A DNA stretch of 64,000 bases from Streptomyces violaceusniger. GTDB taxonomy: Bacteria; Actinomycetota; Actinomycetes; Streptomycetales; Streptomycetaceae. Under the pieces are notes generated by a model. That model had not been told where the DNA came from and searched no databases. It saw nothing but the letters and a program-made list of their open reading frames with translations. Positions 18,888 through 28,372 of the stretch are shown piece after piece. Position numbers and translations under genes: made by a program. Positions within the stretch are counted from its first letter, which is position 1. Each line of letters starts with the position of its first letter. The stretch covers positions 5,766,001 through 5,830,000 of the forward strand of contig BJHW01000001.1 in assembly GCA_005405945.1 (NCBI GenBank), in the 5' to 3' direction.

Positions 18888-19310
18888 ATGAGTCTCAGCA
18901 TCCGCAATCAGCTCCCCGCCACCGTCGTGTCCGTGACGCCTGGCGAGGCCATGGCCACGGTCCAGGGGCGGCTGGCCGGGGGGCAGGTCGTGACGGCCGC
19001 CGTGACCATGAGTGCCGTGCAGGAGCTCGGCATCGGGGAGGGCTCCGAGGTGACGGCGCTGGCCAAGGCCACCGAGGTGGCCCTGGCCACCGGGGAGGTC
19101 TCGGGGCTGAGCATCCGCAATCGCTTCCCTGGCACCGTCAGCCGCCTCACCCTCGGGGCCGCCATGGCCACCGTCGTCATCGACATCGGCGGCGGCCAGG
19201 AACTCACGGCCGCCATCACTCAGAACGCGGCAGCGGAGCTGGGGCTCGCCGAGGGCAGTCGCGTCACCGCTCTGATCAAGTCGACCGAGGTGTCGCTCGC
19301 CACCGTGTAA
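18888..19310 (+). CDS. Two-repeat TOBE-domain protein (molbindin-like)
   Basis: 140 residues made of two tandem TOBE units of about 68 residues. Each begins LSIRN(Q/R)xPxTV and ends with V-T-A-L-x-K-(A/S)-TEV-(A/S)-LAT. Free-standing paired TOBE domains bind molybdate or tungstate as oligomers (molbindin/ModG). No Mo transporter is adjacent, so a storage or buffering role is inferred only. Confidence 0.88.
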   Translation: MSLSIRNQLPATVVSVTPGEAMATVQGRLAGGQVVTAAVTMSAVQELGIGEGSEVTALAKATEVALATGEVSGLSIRNRFPGTVSRLTLGAAMATVVIDIGGGQELTAAITQNAAAELGLAEGSRVTALIKSTEVSLATV

Positions 19311-19419
19311 GGCCGATGGGTGTTGGGGTGGGGTGGTGGGGTGGACGGCTGGATGGGCCACTGCCCTCGCCCCCTCACCCGCCCAGATCTCGCCAACCCC
19401 TCCCTCCCCCGCACGAATT

Positions 19420-19435
19420 TCTACAGTGCTGTAGA
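19420..19435. promoter_or_regulatory. TCTACA-N4-TGTAGA dyad upstream of terD
   Basis: TCTACA-GTGC-TGTAGA, a perfect 6-4-6 inverted repeat, ends 36 bases before the first TerD gene. The same dyad with the same spacing precedes terB at 59731-59746. A shared repressor is likely. TACA/TGTA half sites are typical of BlaI/MecI-type repressors, and one is encoded next to terB, but that family usually shows a shorter spacer. Confidence 0.6.
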
Positions 19436-19471
19436 TTTTGACTCCGGTCCACCGAGCACCAGGAGGAGATC

Positions 19472-20047
19472 GTGGGAGTTTCCCTGTCCAAAGGCGGCAA
19501 TGTCTCGCTGAGCAAGGAGGCGCCGGGCCTGAGCGCCGTCCTCGTCGGCCTGGGCTGGGACGTGCGGACGACGACGGGCGCCGACTACGACCTCGACGCG
19601 AGCGCTCTGCTGTGCGACGAGGCCGGTAAGGTCGCGTCCGACCGGCACTTCGTCTTCTACAACAACCTCACCAGCCCCGACGGCTCCGTGGAGCACACCG
19701 GCGACAACCTCACCGGTGAGGGCGAGGGCGATGACGAGTCCATCAAGGTCAATCTGGCCGCCGTGCCCGCCGAGATCGCCAGGATCGTCTTCCCGGTCTC
19801 CATCCACGACGCGGAGAGCCGCGACCAGAACTTCGGCCAGGTCCGGAACGCCTTCATCCGGGTGGTCAACCAGGCCGACAACGTCGAACTCGCCCGCTAC
19901 GACCTGAGCGAGGACGCCGCGACCGAGACGGCGATGGTCTTCGGCGAGCTCTACCGCAACGGCGCGGAGTGGAAGTTCCGGGCGGTCGGCCAGGGGTACG
20001 CCTCGGGGCTCGCGGGCATCGCATCCGACTTCGGCGTCAATCTCTGA
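19472..20047 (+). CDS. TerD-family (TerD/CABP1) calcium-binding stress protein
   Basis: 191 residues. It has the canonical TerD features MGVSLSKGGNVSLSKE, VGLGWD, DYDLDASALLCDE, FVFYNNLTSPDGSVEH and GDNLTGEGEGDDESI. The acidic loop of the last motif is the calcium site. GTG start at 19472 with AGGAGGAG upstream. TerD proteins act in tellurite, phage and envelope stress systems and in Streptomyces affect development; the molecular activity is unsettled. First gene of the cluster TerD / membrane protein / TerD / DUF1992. Confidence 0.95.
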   Translation: MGVSLSKGGNVSLSKEAPGLSAVLVGLGWDVRTTTGADYDLDASALLCDEAGKVASDRHFVFYNNLTSPDGSVEHTGDNLTGEGEGDDESIKVNLAAVPAEIARIVFPVSIHDAESRDQNFGQVRNAFIRVVNQADNVELARYDLSEDAATETAMVFGELYRNGAEWKFRAVGQGYASGLAGIASDFGVNL

Positions 20048-20137
20048 CTGACGCCCTCCTGCGGCCGCCGGGCCCGGCCTTTCCCCTGAGGCAGGCCCGG
20101 CGGCCGATTCATTCCTACTCATCGAGGAAGCGCGGAC

Positions 20138-20947
20138 ATGACCGCCCCACCCGGTTTACAGGCCGAGGACAGGCCCGACTTCGAGCGGGCGCTGCACCAG
20201 GCGCTGCGTACGGCGGAGATCCGTGAGGCCCTACGGCGCAACGGAGCCACCGGGGACGCGGACGTCCAACGGCTGCGCACCCAGGCGCTCGTGGCGAGCG
20301 AGCTGATCGCGACGGCCGCCGCACCCGAATACGCCGCGTACCTCCGGCAACGCGCCGCCGCGGCGACTTCAGCGTCCACCGCGCCCACCGCGCCCGCCGC
20401 GTCCACCGCGTCCACCGCGCCGGCCGCAGCTGCCCTGTCCGGCTCGTCCGCCCCCTCGGCAGGCGTCAGGGGACTGCTGCCCGTGCTCGCCGTCCTCACC
20501 CCGGCTCTGGCCGGCGCCTCGACCGCGGCCTTTCTGCTCCTCGGCGGGCTGCTGGGGCTCCTCGACTCCCAACGGGAGCTGGCCGACGCACTGTTGACCG
20601 CCGGGCTGACCAGCGCGACGATCACGGCGTTCACTCTGGTGGTGGGGGTGGCCTGTCTGCTCGTCACCGCCGTACGCCACCGCACCTCGGCCCCCGACCA
20701 GCGCCCGCGCCCTCATGGGCATCCACGCCTCCACCGGCCCCTACGCCTCCACCCGCATCCACCCACGCATCCACCCACGCACCCGCCCTACGTCAGGCGC
20801 CGGGATGACGCGGCCGTGGCCACGGCCCGTGACGCCTGGCTGAGGGCCCTTCTTCACCGCGGCATCCTGCCGTTTCTGCGCGACCGGCTGGAGAGGTCGC
20901 ACAGCCCGTCCCGGACGAGTCAGAAGAGCGAGAGAGGAACCACATGA
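20138..20947 (+). CDS. Unknown membrane protein between two TerD genes, with a TTA codon
   Basis: 269 residues, no family recognised. The N-terminal ~75 residues are soluble and helical. An Ala/Ser/Thr/Pro linker follows, then two hydrophobic segments (about 108-135 and 150-175), then a His/Pro-rich repeat (HPHPPTHPPTHPP) and a basic tail. Codon 7 is TTA (20156-20158), the rare leucine codon read only by the bldA tRNA in Streptomyces. Its stop overlaps the second TerD start (ATGA at 20944-20947), so TerD translation may depend on this gene being read. Confidence 0.75.
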   Translation: MTAPPGLQAEDRPDFERALHQALRTAEIREALRRNGATGDADVQRLRTQALVASELIATAAAPEYAAYLRQRAAAATSASTAPTAPAASTASTAPAAAALSGSSAPSAGVRGLLPVLAVLTPALAGASTAAFLLLGGLLGLLDSQRELADALLTAGLTSATITAFTLVVGVACLLVTAVRHRTSAPDQRPRPHGHPRLHRPLRLHPHPPTHPPTHPPYVRRRDDAAVATARDAWLRALLHRGILPFLRDRLERSHSPSRTSQKSERGTT

Positions 20948-21543
20948 CGGTAAACCTGGCCAAGGGTCAGCGGATCAGCCTGAGCAAGTCCGACGGGGGT
21001 GAGCTCACCGCGGTGCGCATGGGCCTGGGCTGGCAGGCCGCGCCGCGGAAGGGGTTCCTCGCCCGGCTGACCGCCAAGGAGATCGACCTGGACGCCTCGG
21101 CCGTGCTCTTCGCCGGACGCGAAGCCGTGGACGTGGTCTTCTTCCAGCATCTGACGAGCGACGACGGATCCGTACGGCACACCGGCGACAACCTCGTCGG
21201 CGGCGCCGGTCAGGGCGGCGACGACGAATCGATCCTGATCGATCTGCAGCGCGTTCCGGTCCATGTCGATCAGATCCTGTTCACGGTGAACTCCTTCTCC
21301 GGACAGACCTTCGCCGAGGTGCAGAACGCCTTCTGCCGTCTGGTCGACGAAACCAACGGCCAGGAGCTGGCTCGCTACACCCTCAGCGGCGGCGGTCCGT
21401 ACACGGCCCAGGTCATGGCCAAGGTTCACCGCGCCGGCGGGACGGGCGGAGCGAGCGGGGGCTGGCAGATGTCGGCGATCGGCGCGCCCGCCACCGGGCG
21501 GACGTTCCAGGATCTGCTGCCGGTCCTCGCCTCCCACCTCTGA
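20944..21543 (+). CDS. TerD-family protein, second copy
   Basis: 199 residues. Same fold as the first TerD: NLAKGQRISLSKSDGG, MGLGWQ, IDLDASAVLF, FFQHLTSDDGSVRHTGDNL and the acidic GGDDESILIDL loop. It differs by a basic insertion (AAPRKGFLARLTAKE), as in TerZ/TerX-like members, and a Gly-rich C-terminal loop. Translationally coupled to the membrane protein upstream. Confidence 0.93.
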   Translation: MTVNLAKGQRISLSKSDGGELTAVRMGLGWQAAPRKGFLARLTAKEIDLDASAVLFAGREAVDVVFFQHLTSDDGSVRHTGDNLVGGAGQGGDDESILIDLQRVPVHVDQILFTVNSFSGQTFAEVQNAFCRLVDETNGQELARYTLSGGGPYTAQVMAKVHRAGGTGGASGGWQMSAIGAPATGRTFQDLLPVLASHL

Positions 21544-21608
21544 CCGGTCACCCCTGCCGTCGATACGGCCTGTGGCGCGCTTCGCGCCACCCGAGGGAGA
21601 ATCTGAGG

Positions 21609-22028
21609 GTGACCGAGCGAAAGCCACCGGGCATCAGTTTCGAAACGTGGGCCGACCGACAGATCCGCGAGGCGGAGGAACGCGGCGCGTTCGCCAACCT
21701 CAAGGGCAGGGGAAAGCCCCTCCCCCATCTCGACAAGCCCTACGACGATCTGTGGTGGGTCAAGGGGAAGATGGCCCGCGAGAATTTGTCGTTTCTGCCG
21801 CCGACACTCGTACTGCGCAAAGAGGCGGAAGACGCGCTCACCGCCGTGGAGAAGGCGCCGTCGGAGCGAATGGTGCGGGAGATCCTCTCGGAGGTCAATG
21901 ACAAGATCCGGGAGGCGATCCGGCGGCCCCCGCCCGGCCCGCCGCTCAATCTCGCGCCCTTCGACATCGACGAGGCCGTACGGGCGTGGCGGGAACGCCG
22001 GGACCGCGAGCGGGCGGAGGAGGACTGA
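21609..22028 (+). CDS. DUF1992 (DnaJC28-like) protein
   Basis: 139 residues. The hallmark of DUF1992 is visible: ADRQIREAEERGAFANLKGRGKPLP. The family is shared with eukaryotic DNAJC28 but lacks a J domain here; function unknown. GTG start at 21609. Same orientation as the TerD cluster, 65 bases downstream, and closed by a strong terminator. Confidence 0.9.
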   Translation: MTERKPPGISFETWADRQIREAEERGAFANLKGRGKPLPHLDKPYDDLWWVKGKMARENLSFLPPTLVLRKEAEDALTAVEKAPSERMVREILSEVNDKIREAIRRPPPGPPLNLAPFDIDEAVRAWRERRDRERAEED

Positions 22029-22032
22029 GTGG

Positions 22033-22060
22033 GTGGGCCGGGGTGCGTGCCCCGGCCCAC
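22033..22060. terminator. Bidirectional terminator
   Basis: GTGGGCCGGGG / CCCCGGCCCAC stem with a six-base loop between the convergent DUF1992 and VOC genes. Confidence 0.85.
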
Positions 22061-22091
22061 TCGCAGTCCAGAGCCTCGGGCCCTCCCCGGA

Positions 22092-22478
22092 CTACTCCTC
22101 GTTGCCGTACGGGCGAGTGATGATCTCCATGCCATGACCGGCCGGGTCCATGAAGTACAGCCCGCGCCCGCCATGATGGTGGTTGATCTCGCCCGGCTGC
22201 TTCAGATGGGGATCGGCGTAGTACGTGACCCCCTGCTCCCGGATCCGCGCGAAGGCCGCGTCGAACTCCTCGTCCGAGATGAGGAACGCGTAATGCTGCA
22301 TGACGATCGACTCGCCGGGAATGGTGGCGAAGTCCAGGGTGACACCATTACTGGTCTCCACCGGAACGAACGGGCCCCATTCCTCCCCGACCTCGAGGCC
22401 AAGAATGTTCGCCAGGAATTCGGCGGATTCGTGATTGTCCAGAGAATGGACGATCGTGTGATTCAACTCGACAGACAC
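22092..22478 (-). CDS. VOC (glyoxalase-fold) family protein
   Basis: 128 residues. Begins VELNHTIVHSLDNHESAEFLANILGL and ends LYFMDPAGHGMEIITRPYG, the paired beta-alpha-beta units of the vicinal-oxygen-chelate fold. His near the start and Glu near the end are likely metal ligands. GTG at 22478 is chosen for its GGAGG site and family fit; a longer upstream frame lacks similarity. Substrate unknown. Confidence 0.88.
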   Translation of the reverse strand: MSVELNHTIVHSLDNHESAEFLANILGLEVGEEWGPFVPVETSNGVTLDFATIPGESIVMQHYAFLISDEEFDAAFARIREQGVTYYADPHLKQPGEINHHHGGRGLYFMDPAGHGMEIITRPYGNEE

Positions 22479-22608
22479 TGTGGAATGCCTCCGTAAGGCA
22501 ATCTCACGGGCACCTCCATGCCTCACCCAGCCGGTGACCGACACGCGATCCCGTACTCCCGATCGTAGGCGCCGCCGCCTACAGCCGTCGAGGGCCCCTG
22601 CCCCTCCT

Positions 22609-22644
22609 CCTCAGCATCAGCCCTCTCCTCAGCATCAGCCCTCT
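22609..22644. repeat. 18-base tandem repeat, two perfect copies
   Basis: CCTCAGCATCAGCCCTCT occurs twice in tandem, followed by decayed CT-rich copies to about 22675. It lies in the gap between the two VOC genes. No gene is seen in this gap. Confidence 0.8.
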
Positions 22645-22674
22645 CTTCGCCTCGGGCCTCTCTTCAGCCTCGCC

Positions 22675-23496
22675 TCAGTCGGCGGGATCCCCGTCCGCGG
22701 GCCCCTTCCTCACGGCCGCCACGCTGAAGATGCCGCCCTCCGGGTCGCGCAGCGCCGCGATGCGCCCATAGGGGGTGTCGGCCGGCAGGGCGAGGACGCC
22801 GCCGCCGAGCTCCGTGGCGCGTTCGGCGACCTCGTCGACGTCCTTCACACAGAAGTAGACCCGCCAGCGGGGCCGGACGTTCGGGTCCGGGGCGGCCTCG
22901 ATGGCGCCCCCGCGCAGCCCCGCGACCGCCTTACCGTCGATATGGAGGACCACCCGGTCGTGCTCGAAGCGGACGTCGCAGCGCTCCCGCCCCTGGGTGT
23001 CCCAGCCGAAGACCTGCCCGTAGAAGAGCGCCGCCTCGAAGGCGTCACGGGTGCGCAGCTCCAGCCACACGGGCGCGCCCGGTCTGCGCTCGCCCCACCA
23101 GGCGGAGGTCAGATCGCCTTCCCAGATGCCGAAGTTGGCCCCGTCCGGGTCGGCCGCCCAGGCCACCCGGCCGCTGCCGAACTCCAGCGGCCCGACCGCG
23201 ACCGTGCCACCGCGCTCCTGGACGCGTGAGGCCACCTCGTCCGCGCTGTCCGCCGCGAAGTACGTGGTCCAGGTGACCGGCAGGCTCACCCCCGCCGACG
23301 GGGACGAGGCGCCGATGCCGACGGTCGGTACGCCGCCCTCGGTGTACGCGATGGTGTAACGGCCGTGCCCCTGCCGGGTGGGGCGGAAGCCCCAGCCGAA
23401 GAGCTCTCCGTAGAAGTGGTGCGCGCGGTCCAGATCCGCTGCCATGAGACTCACCCAGCAGGGCGCGCCCTGGACAGCACGGAACCTCTCCCGCAA
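22675..23496 (-). CDS. Double VOC-domain protein
   Basis: 273 residues with two glyoxalase-like domains in tandem: residues ~10-130 (PCWVSLMAADLDRAHHFYGE ... DPDGANFGIWEG) and ~140-265 (PVWLELRTRDAFEAALFYGQ ... DPEGGIFSV). This layout is common in Streptomyces for antibiotic- or metabolite-binding or isomerising proteins. TTG start at 23496 preceded by GAGGTGA. No specific reaction can be assigned. Confidence 0.87.
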   Translation of the reverse strand: MRERFRAVQGAPCWVSLMAADLDRAHHFYGELFGWGFRPTRQGHGRYTIAYTEGGVPTVGIGASSPSAGVSLPVTWTTYFAADSADEVASRVQERGGTVAVGPLEFGSGRVAWAADPDGANFGIWEGDLTSAWWGERRPGAPVWLELRTRDAFEAALFYGQVFGWDTQGRERCDVRFEHDRVVLHIDGKAVAGLRGGAIEAAPDPNVRPRWRVYFCVKDVDEVAERATELGGGVLALPADTPYGRIAALRDPEGGIFSVAAVRKGPADGDPAD

Positions 23497-23780
23497 GGCC
23501 GCTCACCTCACTCGTATCCCTGGGGGCGCCACAGACGTCCCGCAGGCAGCCGTCATCGCTCGCGCATCGTGCCCGATATGTACACCTTCCTCTGATTTCG
23601 CGGCCTGCGCCACCTTGCCGCCCACCGGCGTGCCCACCGACGCGCGCACCCGTGCGCCTGCTGATGCGCTCTCCGGAGTGCCCGCACAGGGAGGGAGCAC
23701 ACGCCGTTGTGGCGCATCACACCGGAGCGCGTCCGGCATCGGAGCACGGCCGTCCGGGCACGGCAGGGCAGTATTGCGCC

Positions 23781-25057
23781 ATGTCGAATCTCCGCTCAAA
23801 CATCGTCGCCTGGCTGGGCCGCAAGTACTTTTCGAGAATCCAGAAGAACGGCTTCGACTTGTCCAAGATGTCGTTCCTCCCGGACGCCACACTGGCACCG
23901 CTGAGGCGCGACGGCCTCGACCCCATTTCCGATCTGTCCCGAACCAGGGCAAAGGAACCCATCAGCAAGATATGGCTGCCTTTCGGGATCAATGCCTGGC
24001 TTGTCACCGGATATGACGAGACCAAGGCGGTGCTCGGAAAGGCGAAGGGCTTCAGCTCCGATTTCACCAACCTCGCGGAACGGAACATCGGCGTCGCCCC
24101 GCAGCAGAATCCGGGAGGTCTCGGTTTCAGCGATCCACCGACGCATACGAGACTGCGACGCCTGCTGACGCCCGAATTCACCATGCGGCGGCTCAGCAGG
24201 CTCACCCCGCGCATCCACTCCATCGTGGAGGAGCGCCTCGACGAGATGGCCGCGGCCGAGGGCCCGGTGGACCTCGTGGAGGCATTCGCGCTTCCCATTC
24301 CCGCGCTGGTCATCTGCGAACTGCTCGGTGTGCCGTACGAGGACCGCGATGACTTCCAGCGCCACAGCACGGCGCGGTTCGACCTCTTCGGCGGGGCGAA
24401 CGCCTCCTTCGGCGCGATGTCGGACTCCCTCTCCTATCTGCACGGGATCGTGCGGAAGCAGCGTGAGACGCCCGGCGACGGGCTGCTCGGCATGCTGGTG
24501 AAGGAGCACGGCGACGAGCTCGACGACCAGGAGCTGGCCGGGCTCGCCGACGGGGTGCTGACCGGCGGTCTGGAGACCACCGCGAGCATGCTGGCGCTCG
24601 GCACGCTGGTGCTGCTCCAGGCCCCCGAGCACTTCGCCGCGATACGTGACCAGGACGATGTCGTGGACCCGTTCGTGGAGGAGCTGCTGCGCTACCTCAC
24701 GGTGGTGCAGGTGGCCTTCCCGCGGTTCGCCCGCGAGGACATGGAGATCGCGGGCACCCGGATATCCGCCGGCGATCTGGTGCTGTGCTCACTGAGCGGG
24801 CCAACCGGGACGAGAAGCTGGGACCGGACATGGAGCGGGTCGATCCGCACCGGCAGGCCCCCTCTCATCTGGCCTTCGGGTACGGCATCCACCGTTGCAT
24901 CGGCGCCGAGCTGGCCAAAATGGAACTCCGGGCCGCCTACCCCGCGCTCATACGGCGGTTCCCGGAGATGCGGCTCGCGGTACCGGCGGAGAAGCTCTCG
25001 TTCCGGAAGCTCTCCATCGTCTACGGCGTGGAGGAGCTGCCGGTGCTGCTGAAGTAG
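23781..25057 (+). CDS. Cytochrome P450 (one frameshift near 24800)
   Basis: About 425 residues when repaired. I-helix LTGGLETTASML, K-helix EELLRYLT (ExxR) and the heme loop FGYGIHRCIGAELA with the cysteine ligand are all present. The last two elements are in different frames: after GDLVLCSLSG the frame breaks at about 24795-24802 and resumes as ANRDEKLGPDMERVDPHR. One missing base in a GCGGG run explains it. The N-terminus is unusually polar for a soluble bacterial P450 and has no signal. No ferredoxin or pathway genes are adjacent, so the substrate is unknown. Confidence 0.88.
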
Positions 25058-25064
25058 CCGAGCC

Positions 25065-25141
25065 CGGGGAGGGGACGGGGCGAACGGGAGGGGAGGGGGA
25101 CGGGGTGAAGGGAAGGGGGCGGGGCCGGAGGGGCGGGAGGG
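25065..25141 (+). repeat. G-run cluster (possible G-quadruplex / transcription block)
   Basis: Between the convergent P450 and SnoaL-like genes, the + strand carries more than ten runs of 3-5 G within about 75 bases. TATCGGGCATCGGGCAT and TCCGATATCGGG repeats follow. There is no standard hairpin terminator here, so the G runs may do that job. Confidence 0.55.
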
Positions 25142-25183
25142 TAGCGGGTATCGGGCATCGGGCATCCGATATCGGGAGGGAAT

Positions 25184-25557
25184 TCAGAAGCGCTCGACCA
25201 AATGTTCGCGCTCACGCGGGGCTCGTACGACGCCGGCCAGAAGTCGGTGATGGTCTGGATCCGGCCGTCCGCCGAGGCGGTGAAGAAGCTGATCGCCTGC
25301 GTCTCCTCCTCGTCCACGCTGAAACTCACCCAGGAGACCGCCTGATCGCCGTCGGTGATGACGCGCTCGACCTCCAGGCTCCACTCGCCCACGTGCTCCG
25401 CGTTGAAGCGGACCACGCCGTCCCGGCCGAGCACCCGCTCGCGGGTCTGCGGCAGCTCGTAGCGGACGTCGTCGGCGAGGGTGGCACCGAACGCCCGCCA
25501 GTCCCTGGCCTGGGCCGTTGCCCAGTACGTCTCCACCGTCGCGGCTATGTCGGCCAT
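25184..25557 (-). CDS. SnoaL-like / NTF2-fold protein (frameshift near its 3' end)
   Basis: About 124 residues when repaired. Begins MADIAATVETYWATAQARDW; the core DDVRYELPQTRERVLGRDGV and the FWPASYEPR ending fit SnoaL-like polyketide-cyclase-fold proteins. Near 25207 one missing base would restore ...RVSREHLVERF and the stop at 25184. As written the frame runs on through the G-rich region. These proteins bind small hydrophobic ligands; catalytic role not shown. Confidence 0.8.
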
Positions 25558-25664
25558 CAGCTCCCCCTCGGTGTGCGGCCTGGCGTCCATCCCGCCGGGA
25601 ACGTTATCCACAGGCGCGGGGCGACGCCAGCGCGCATGTCGGGGTGCGGCGCAGAATGGTGGGC

Positions 25665-27512
25665 ATGACTGAGAGCACGGAGTCCATGCCGGACTGGGAA
25701 AAGCGCTTCCGGGCGCCGCGAGTGGGGCTGCCCGACTGGGCGGAAGACGCCCCGGACCACTCGCTGTTCGTCTCGAACGCCACGGGTACGTACGAGCTGT
25801 ACGCATGGGACCGGGCCACCGGCGCCCAGCGGCAGGTCACGGACCGGCCGAACGGGACGACCGACGGGGTGCTGTCGCCGGACGGCCGGTGGATCTGGTG
25901 GTTCTCGGACACCGACGGCGATGAGTTCGGGGTGTGGCTGCGCCAGCCGTTCAGCGGCGGCGAGGCGGACGAGCGCCCGGCCGACGAGCCCGCGACCCCG
26001 GGTCTGGCCCCCTCCTACCCCGCGGGGCTCGCGCTGGGCCGTGACGGCACGGCGGTCGTCGGGCGGTCCACCGACGAGGACGGCTCGACCATCCATGTGG
26101 TGCGCCCGGGCGGCGAGTCGGAGGAGATCTACCGGCACCGCGAGTCCGCCGGAGTGGGCGATCTCTCCCATGACGGGACGCTGATCGCGATCGAGCACAC
26201 CGAGCACGGCGACGCGATGCACTCGGCGATCCGGGTCCTGCGGCCGGACGGGACGGCCGTCGCGGAGCTGGACGACACCAAGGGCGGCACCGAGGAGCTG
26301 GGCCTGTCCGTGATGGGGTTCGCGCCCGTGGAGGGGGACACCCGACTGCTGGTCGGGCATCAGCGGCGCGGCCGGTGGGAGCCCATGGTGTGGGATCCGA
26401 CGACCGGTGTGGAGACGGCGCTGGCGATCGACCTGCCCGGTGACGTGGGGGCGGACTGGTTCCCGGACGGATCGGCGCTGCTGGTCGAGCACAGCCATCA
26501 GGCCCGCAGCGAGCTGTGGCGGTACGACCTCGCCTCCGGCGAGCTGACCCGCCTGGAGACCCCGGCGGGCACGATCTCGGGCGCCACGGCCCGGCCGGAC
26601 GGCACGGTGGAGTTCCTGTGGTCGTCGGCCGAGAAGCCGCCCCAGGTGCGGTCGACGAGCGGGCGGACGGTGCTGGACCCGCCCGGATTCACCGCCCCGG
26701 AGTCGGTGCCGGTCACCGACGTCTGGGTGGACGGCCCCGGTGGGCGGGTGCACGCGCTGGTGCAGAAGCCCGCGGGCGAGGGCCCCTTCCCCACGGTCTT
26801 CGACATCCACGGCGGGCCGACCTGGCACGACAGCGACGCCTTCGCGGCGGGCCCCGCGGCCTGGGTGGACCACGGCTTCGCCGTGGTGCGGGTCAACTAC
26901 CGCGGCTCCACCGGCTATGGGCGGGCGTGGACGGACGCGCTCAAGCACCGGGTCGGGCTGATCGAGCTGGAGGACATCGCGGCCGTGCGGGAGTGGGCGG
27001 TGAGCTCCGGGCTCGCCGACCCCGAGCGGCTGGTGCTGGCCGGCGGTTCCTGGGGCGGCTATCTGACGCTGCTGGGGCTCGGGACCCAGCCGGCTTCCTG
27101 GGCGCTGGGGCTGGCCGCGGTCCCGGTCGCCGACTATGTGACGGCCTACCACGACGAGATGGAGGCCCTGAAGGCGATGGACCGCACCCTGCTGGGCGGC
27201 ACGCCGGAGGAGGTGCCCGAGCGGTTCGAGGCGTCGTCCCCGCTGACCTATGTGGAGGAGGTGCGGGCGCCGGTCTACATCTCGGCGGGGGTGAACGACC
27301 CGCGCTGCCCCATACGGCAGATCGACAACTATGTGGAGCGGCTCGAGCGGCAGGGCACCCCGCATGAGGTCTACCGCTATGACGCGGGGCACGGCTCGCT
27401 GGTCGTCGAGGAGCGGATCAAGCAGTTGCGCTTGGAGATCGAGTTCGCTCGGCGTCATCTGGGGTCGGGTCCGCGTCCGGCGCCGTCGGAGCCGTCGGCT
27501 CGGGCGGCGTGA
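25665..27512 (+). CDS. S9-family prolyl-oligopeptidase-type peptidase
   Basis: 615 residues. The N-terminal half is a beta-propeller with repeated PDG and WRYD-type blades. The C-terminal half is an alpha/beta hydrolase with GGSWGGY (Ser near 462), Asp in NDPRCP and His in DAGHGS. DIHGGPTWHD supplies the oxyanion hole. Probably a cytosolic acylaminoacyl- or dipeptidyl-peptidase; no signal peptide. The last ~30 codons overlap the convergent SURF1 gene by 95 bases; the extreme C-terminus may be altered by a lost base. Confidence 0.9.
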   Translation: MTESTESMPDWEKRFRAPRVGLPDWAEDAPDHSLFVSNATGTYELYAWDRATGAQRQVTDRPNGTTDGVLSPDGRWIWWFSDTDGDEFGVWLRQPFSGGEADERPADEPATPGLAPSYPAGLALGRDGTAVVGRSTDEDGSTIHVVRPGGESEEIYRHRESAGVGDLSHDGTLIAIEHTEHGDAMHSAIRVLRPDGTAVAELDDTKGGTEELGLSVMGFAPVEGDTRLLVGHQRRGRWEPMVWDPTTGVETALAIDLPGDVGADWFPDGSALLVEHSHQARSELWRYDLASGELTRLETPAGTISGATARPDGTVEFLWSSAEKPPQVRSTSGRTVLDPPGFTAPESVPVTDVWVDGPGGRVHALVQKPAGEGPFPTVFDIHGGPTWHDSDAFAAGPAAWVDHGFAVVRVNYRGSTGYGRAWTDALKHRVGLIELEDIAAVREWAVSSGLADPERLVLAGGSWGGYLTLLGLGTQPASWALGLAAVPVADYVTAYHDEMEALKAMDRTLLGGTPEEVPERFEASSPLTYVEEVRAPVYISAGVNDPRCPIRQIDNYVERLERQGTPHEVYRYDAGHGSLVVEERIKQLRLEIEFARRHLGSGPRPAPSEPSARAA

Positions 27513-28372
27513 TGCCGAGGGCCAGATCGCGGGCCGTCTCGGCCTCGCGGCGGAACAGCCGGAACCACATGAAGACCACGAAACCGGCGAAGACGAACCA
27601 CTCACCGGTGTAGCCCAGGTTCTGGAAGGCCTTGATGTCGAGCCCGGTGCCCTCCGCCACCGTGGGGGGCACCGGCTTCAGGGCGCCGGGAGCCTCGGCG
27701 GAGGTGACCCAGGCGTCGTACACCTGGTACGGCACCAAGTTGACCAGGGAGGCGGCGCTGATCATGCCCAGCTGACCGCGGGGAGGCCACCGCTCGCGTT
27801 CACCCCGTCGCCGCCCTGGTGCTCGGACGCCTGCAGCGCACCGGTGACGGTCACCTCGCCGGAGGGGGTGCGGGCACCTTGGCGGTGGCCGCCGGATCGT
27901 CGGCGTCGCCGGGGAGCCAGCCGCGGACGACGGGCAGCGCCTTGGCGCCGCCCTCGGCTGCGTCCTTGGCCTCTCCCCTGCCCCCGGCCTTGGTCCCGCC
28001 CTTGTCCCCGTTCTTGTCCGCGGTCTTGTCCCCGTCGTTGTTCACATCCACGCGCAGCAGAGTCAGCACATAGAAGCCGTCGCGGCCGTCCAGCCGCCGG
28101 TCGGGCACGAGGAGTTGATGTGCGGTGTCGTATCGGCCGGTGGCGGTGGCCCGCTCCCCGGAGGTCTTCGCGGTGACCGGCAGCAGATCGCCCAGCGGCC
28201 GGGCCGCGGCCTTCCGCTCGGCGGACGCCTCGTCCTGCTGCTGGTTGTGCGTGTTGACACGCGTCTCGAAGCGGCTGAGCTGCCAGCTGCCCATGAAGAG
28301 GCAGACCGGGATCGCCAGCAGGGTGAACACGTTGATCACCCACCAGCGGGGTGTCAGCAGAAACCGATACAC
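27418..28372 (-). CDS. SURF1-family cytochrome oxidase assembly protein (two frameshifts)
   Basis: N-terminal part MYRFLLTPRWW and helix WVINVFTLLAIPVCLFMGSW in frame one, to about 27870. The middle (GEVTVTGALQASEHQ) is in the next frame. From about 27770 the end (ISAASLVNLVPYQVYDAWV ... GYTGEWFVFAGFVVFMWFRLF) is in the third. Each step fits one lost base. About 317 residues when repaired, with the two-helix SURF1 topology and an exported loop. An odd Asp/Gly/Lys-rich insert (around residue 113-140) sits in that loop. Helps build aa3-type cytochrome oxidase. Confidence 0.88.

Noticed and set aside
20700..20800. Repeat CATCCACC as a separate element
   Set aside because: It lies inside the frame of the membrane protein and codes for its His/Pro tail; described there.
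25557..27605. 682-codon open frame antisense to the S9 peptidase
   Set aside because: Same shadow effect; no family features, and the sense strand has a full catalytic triad.
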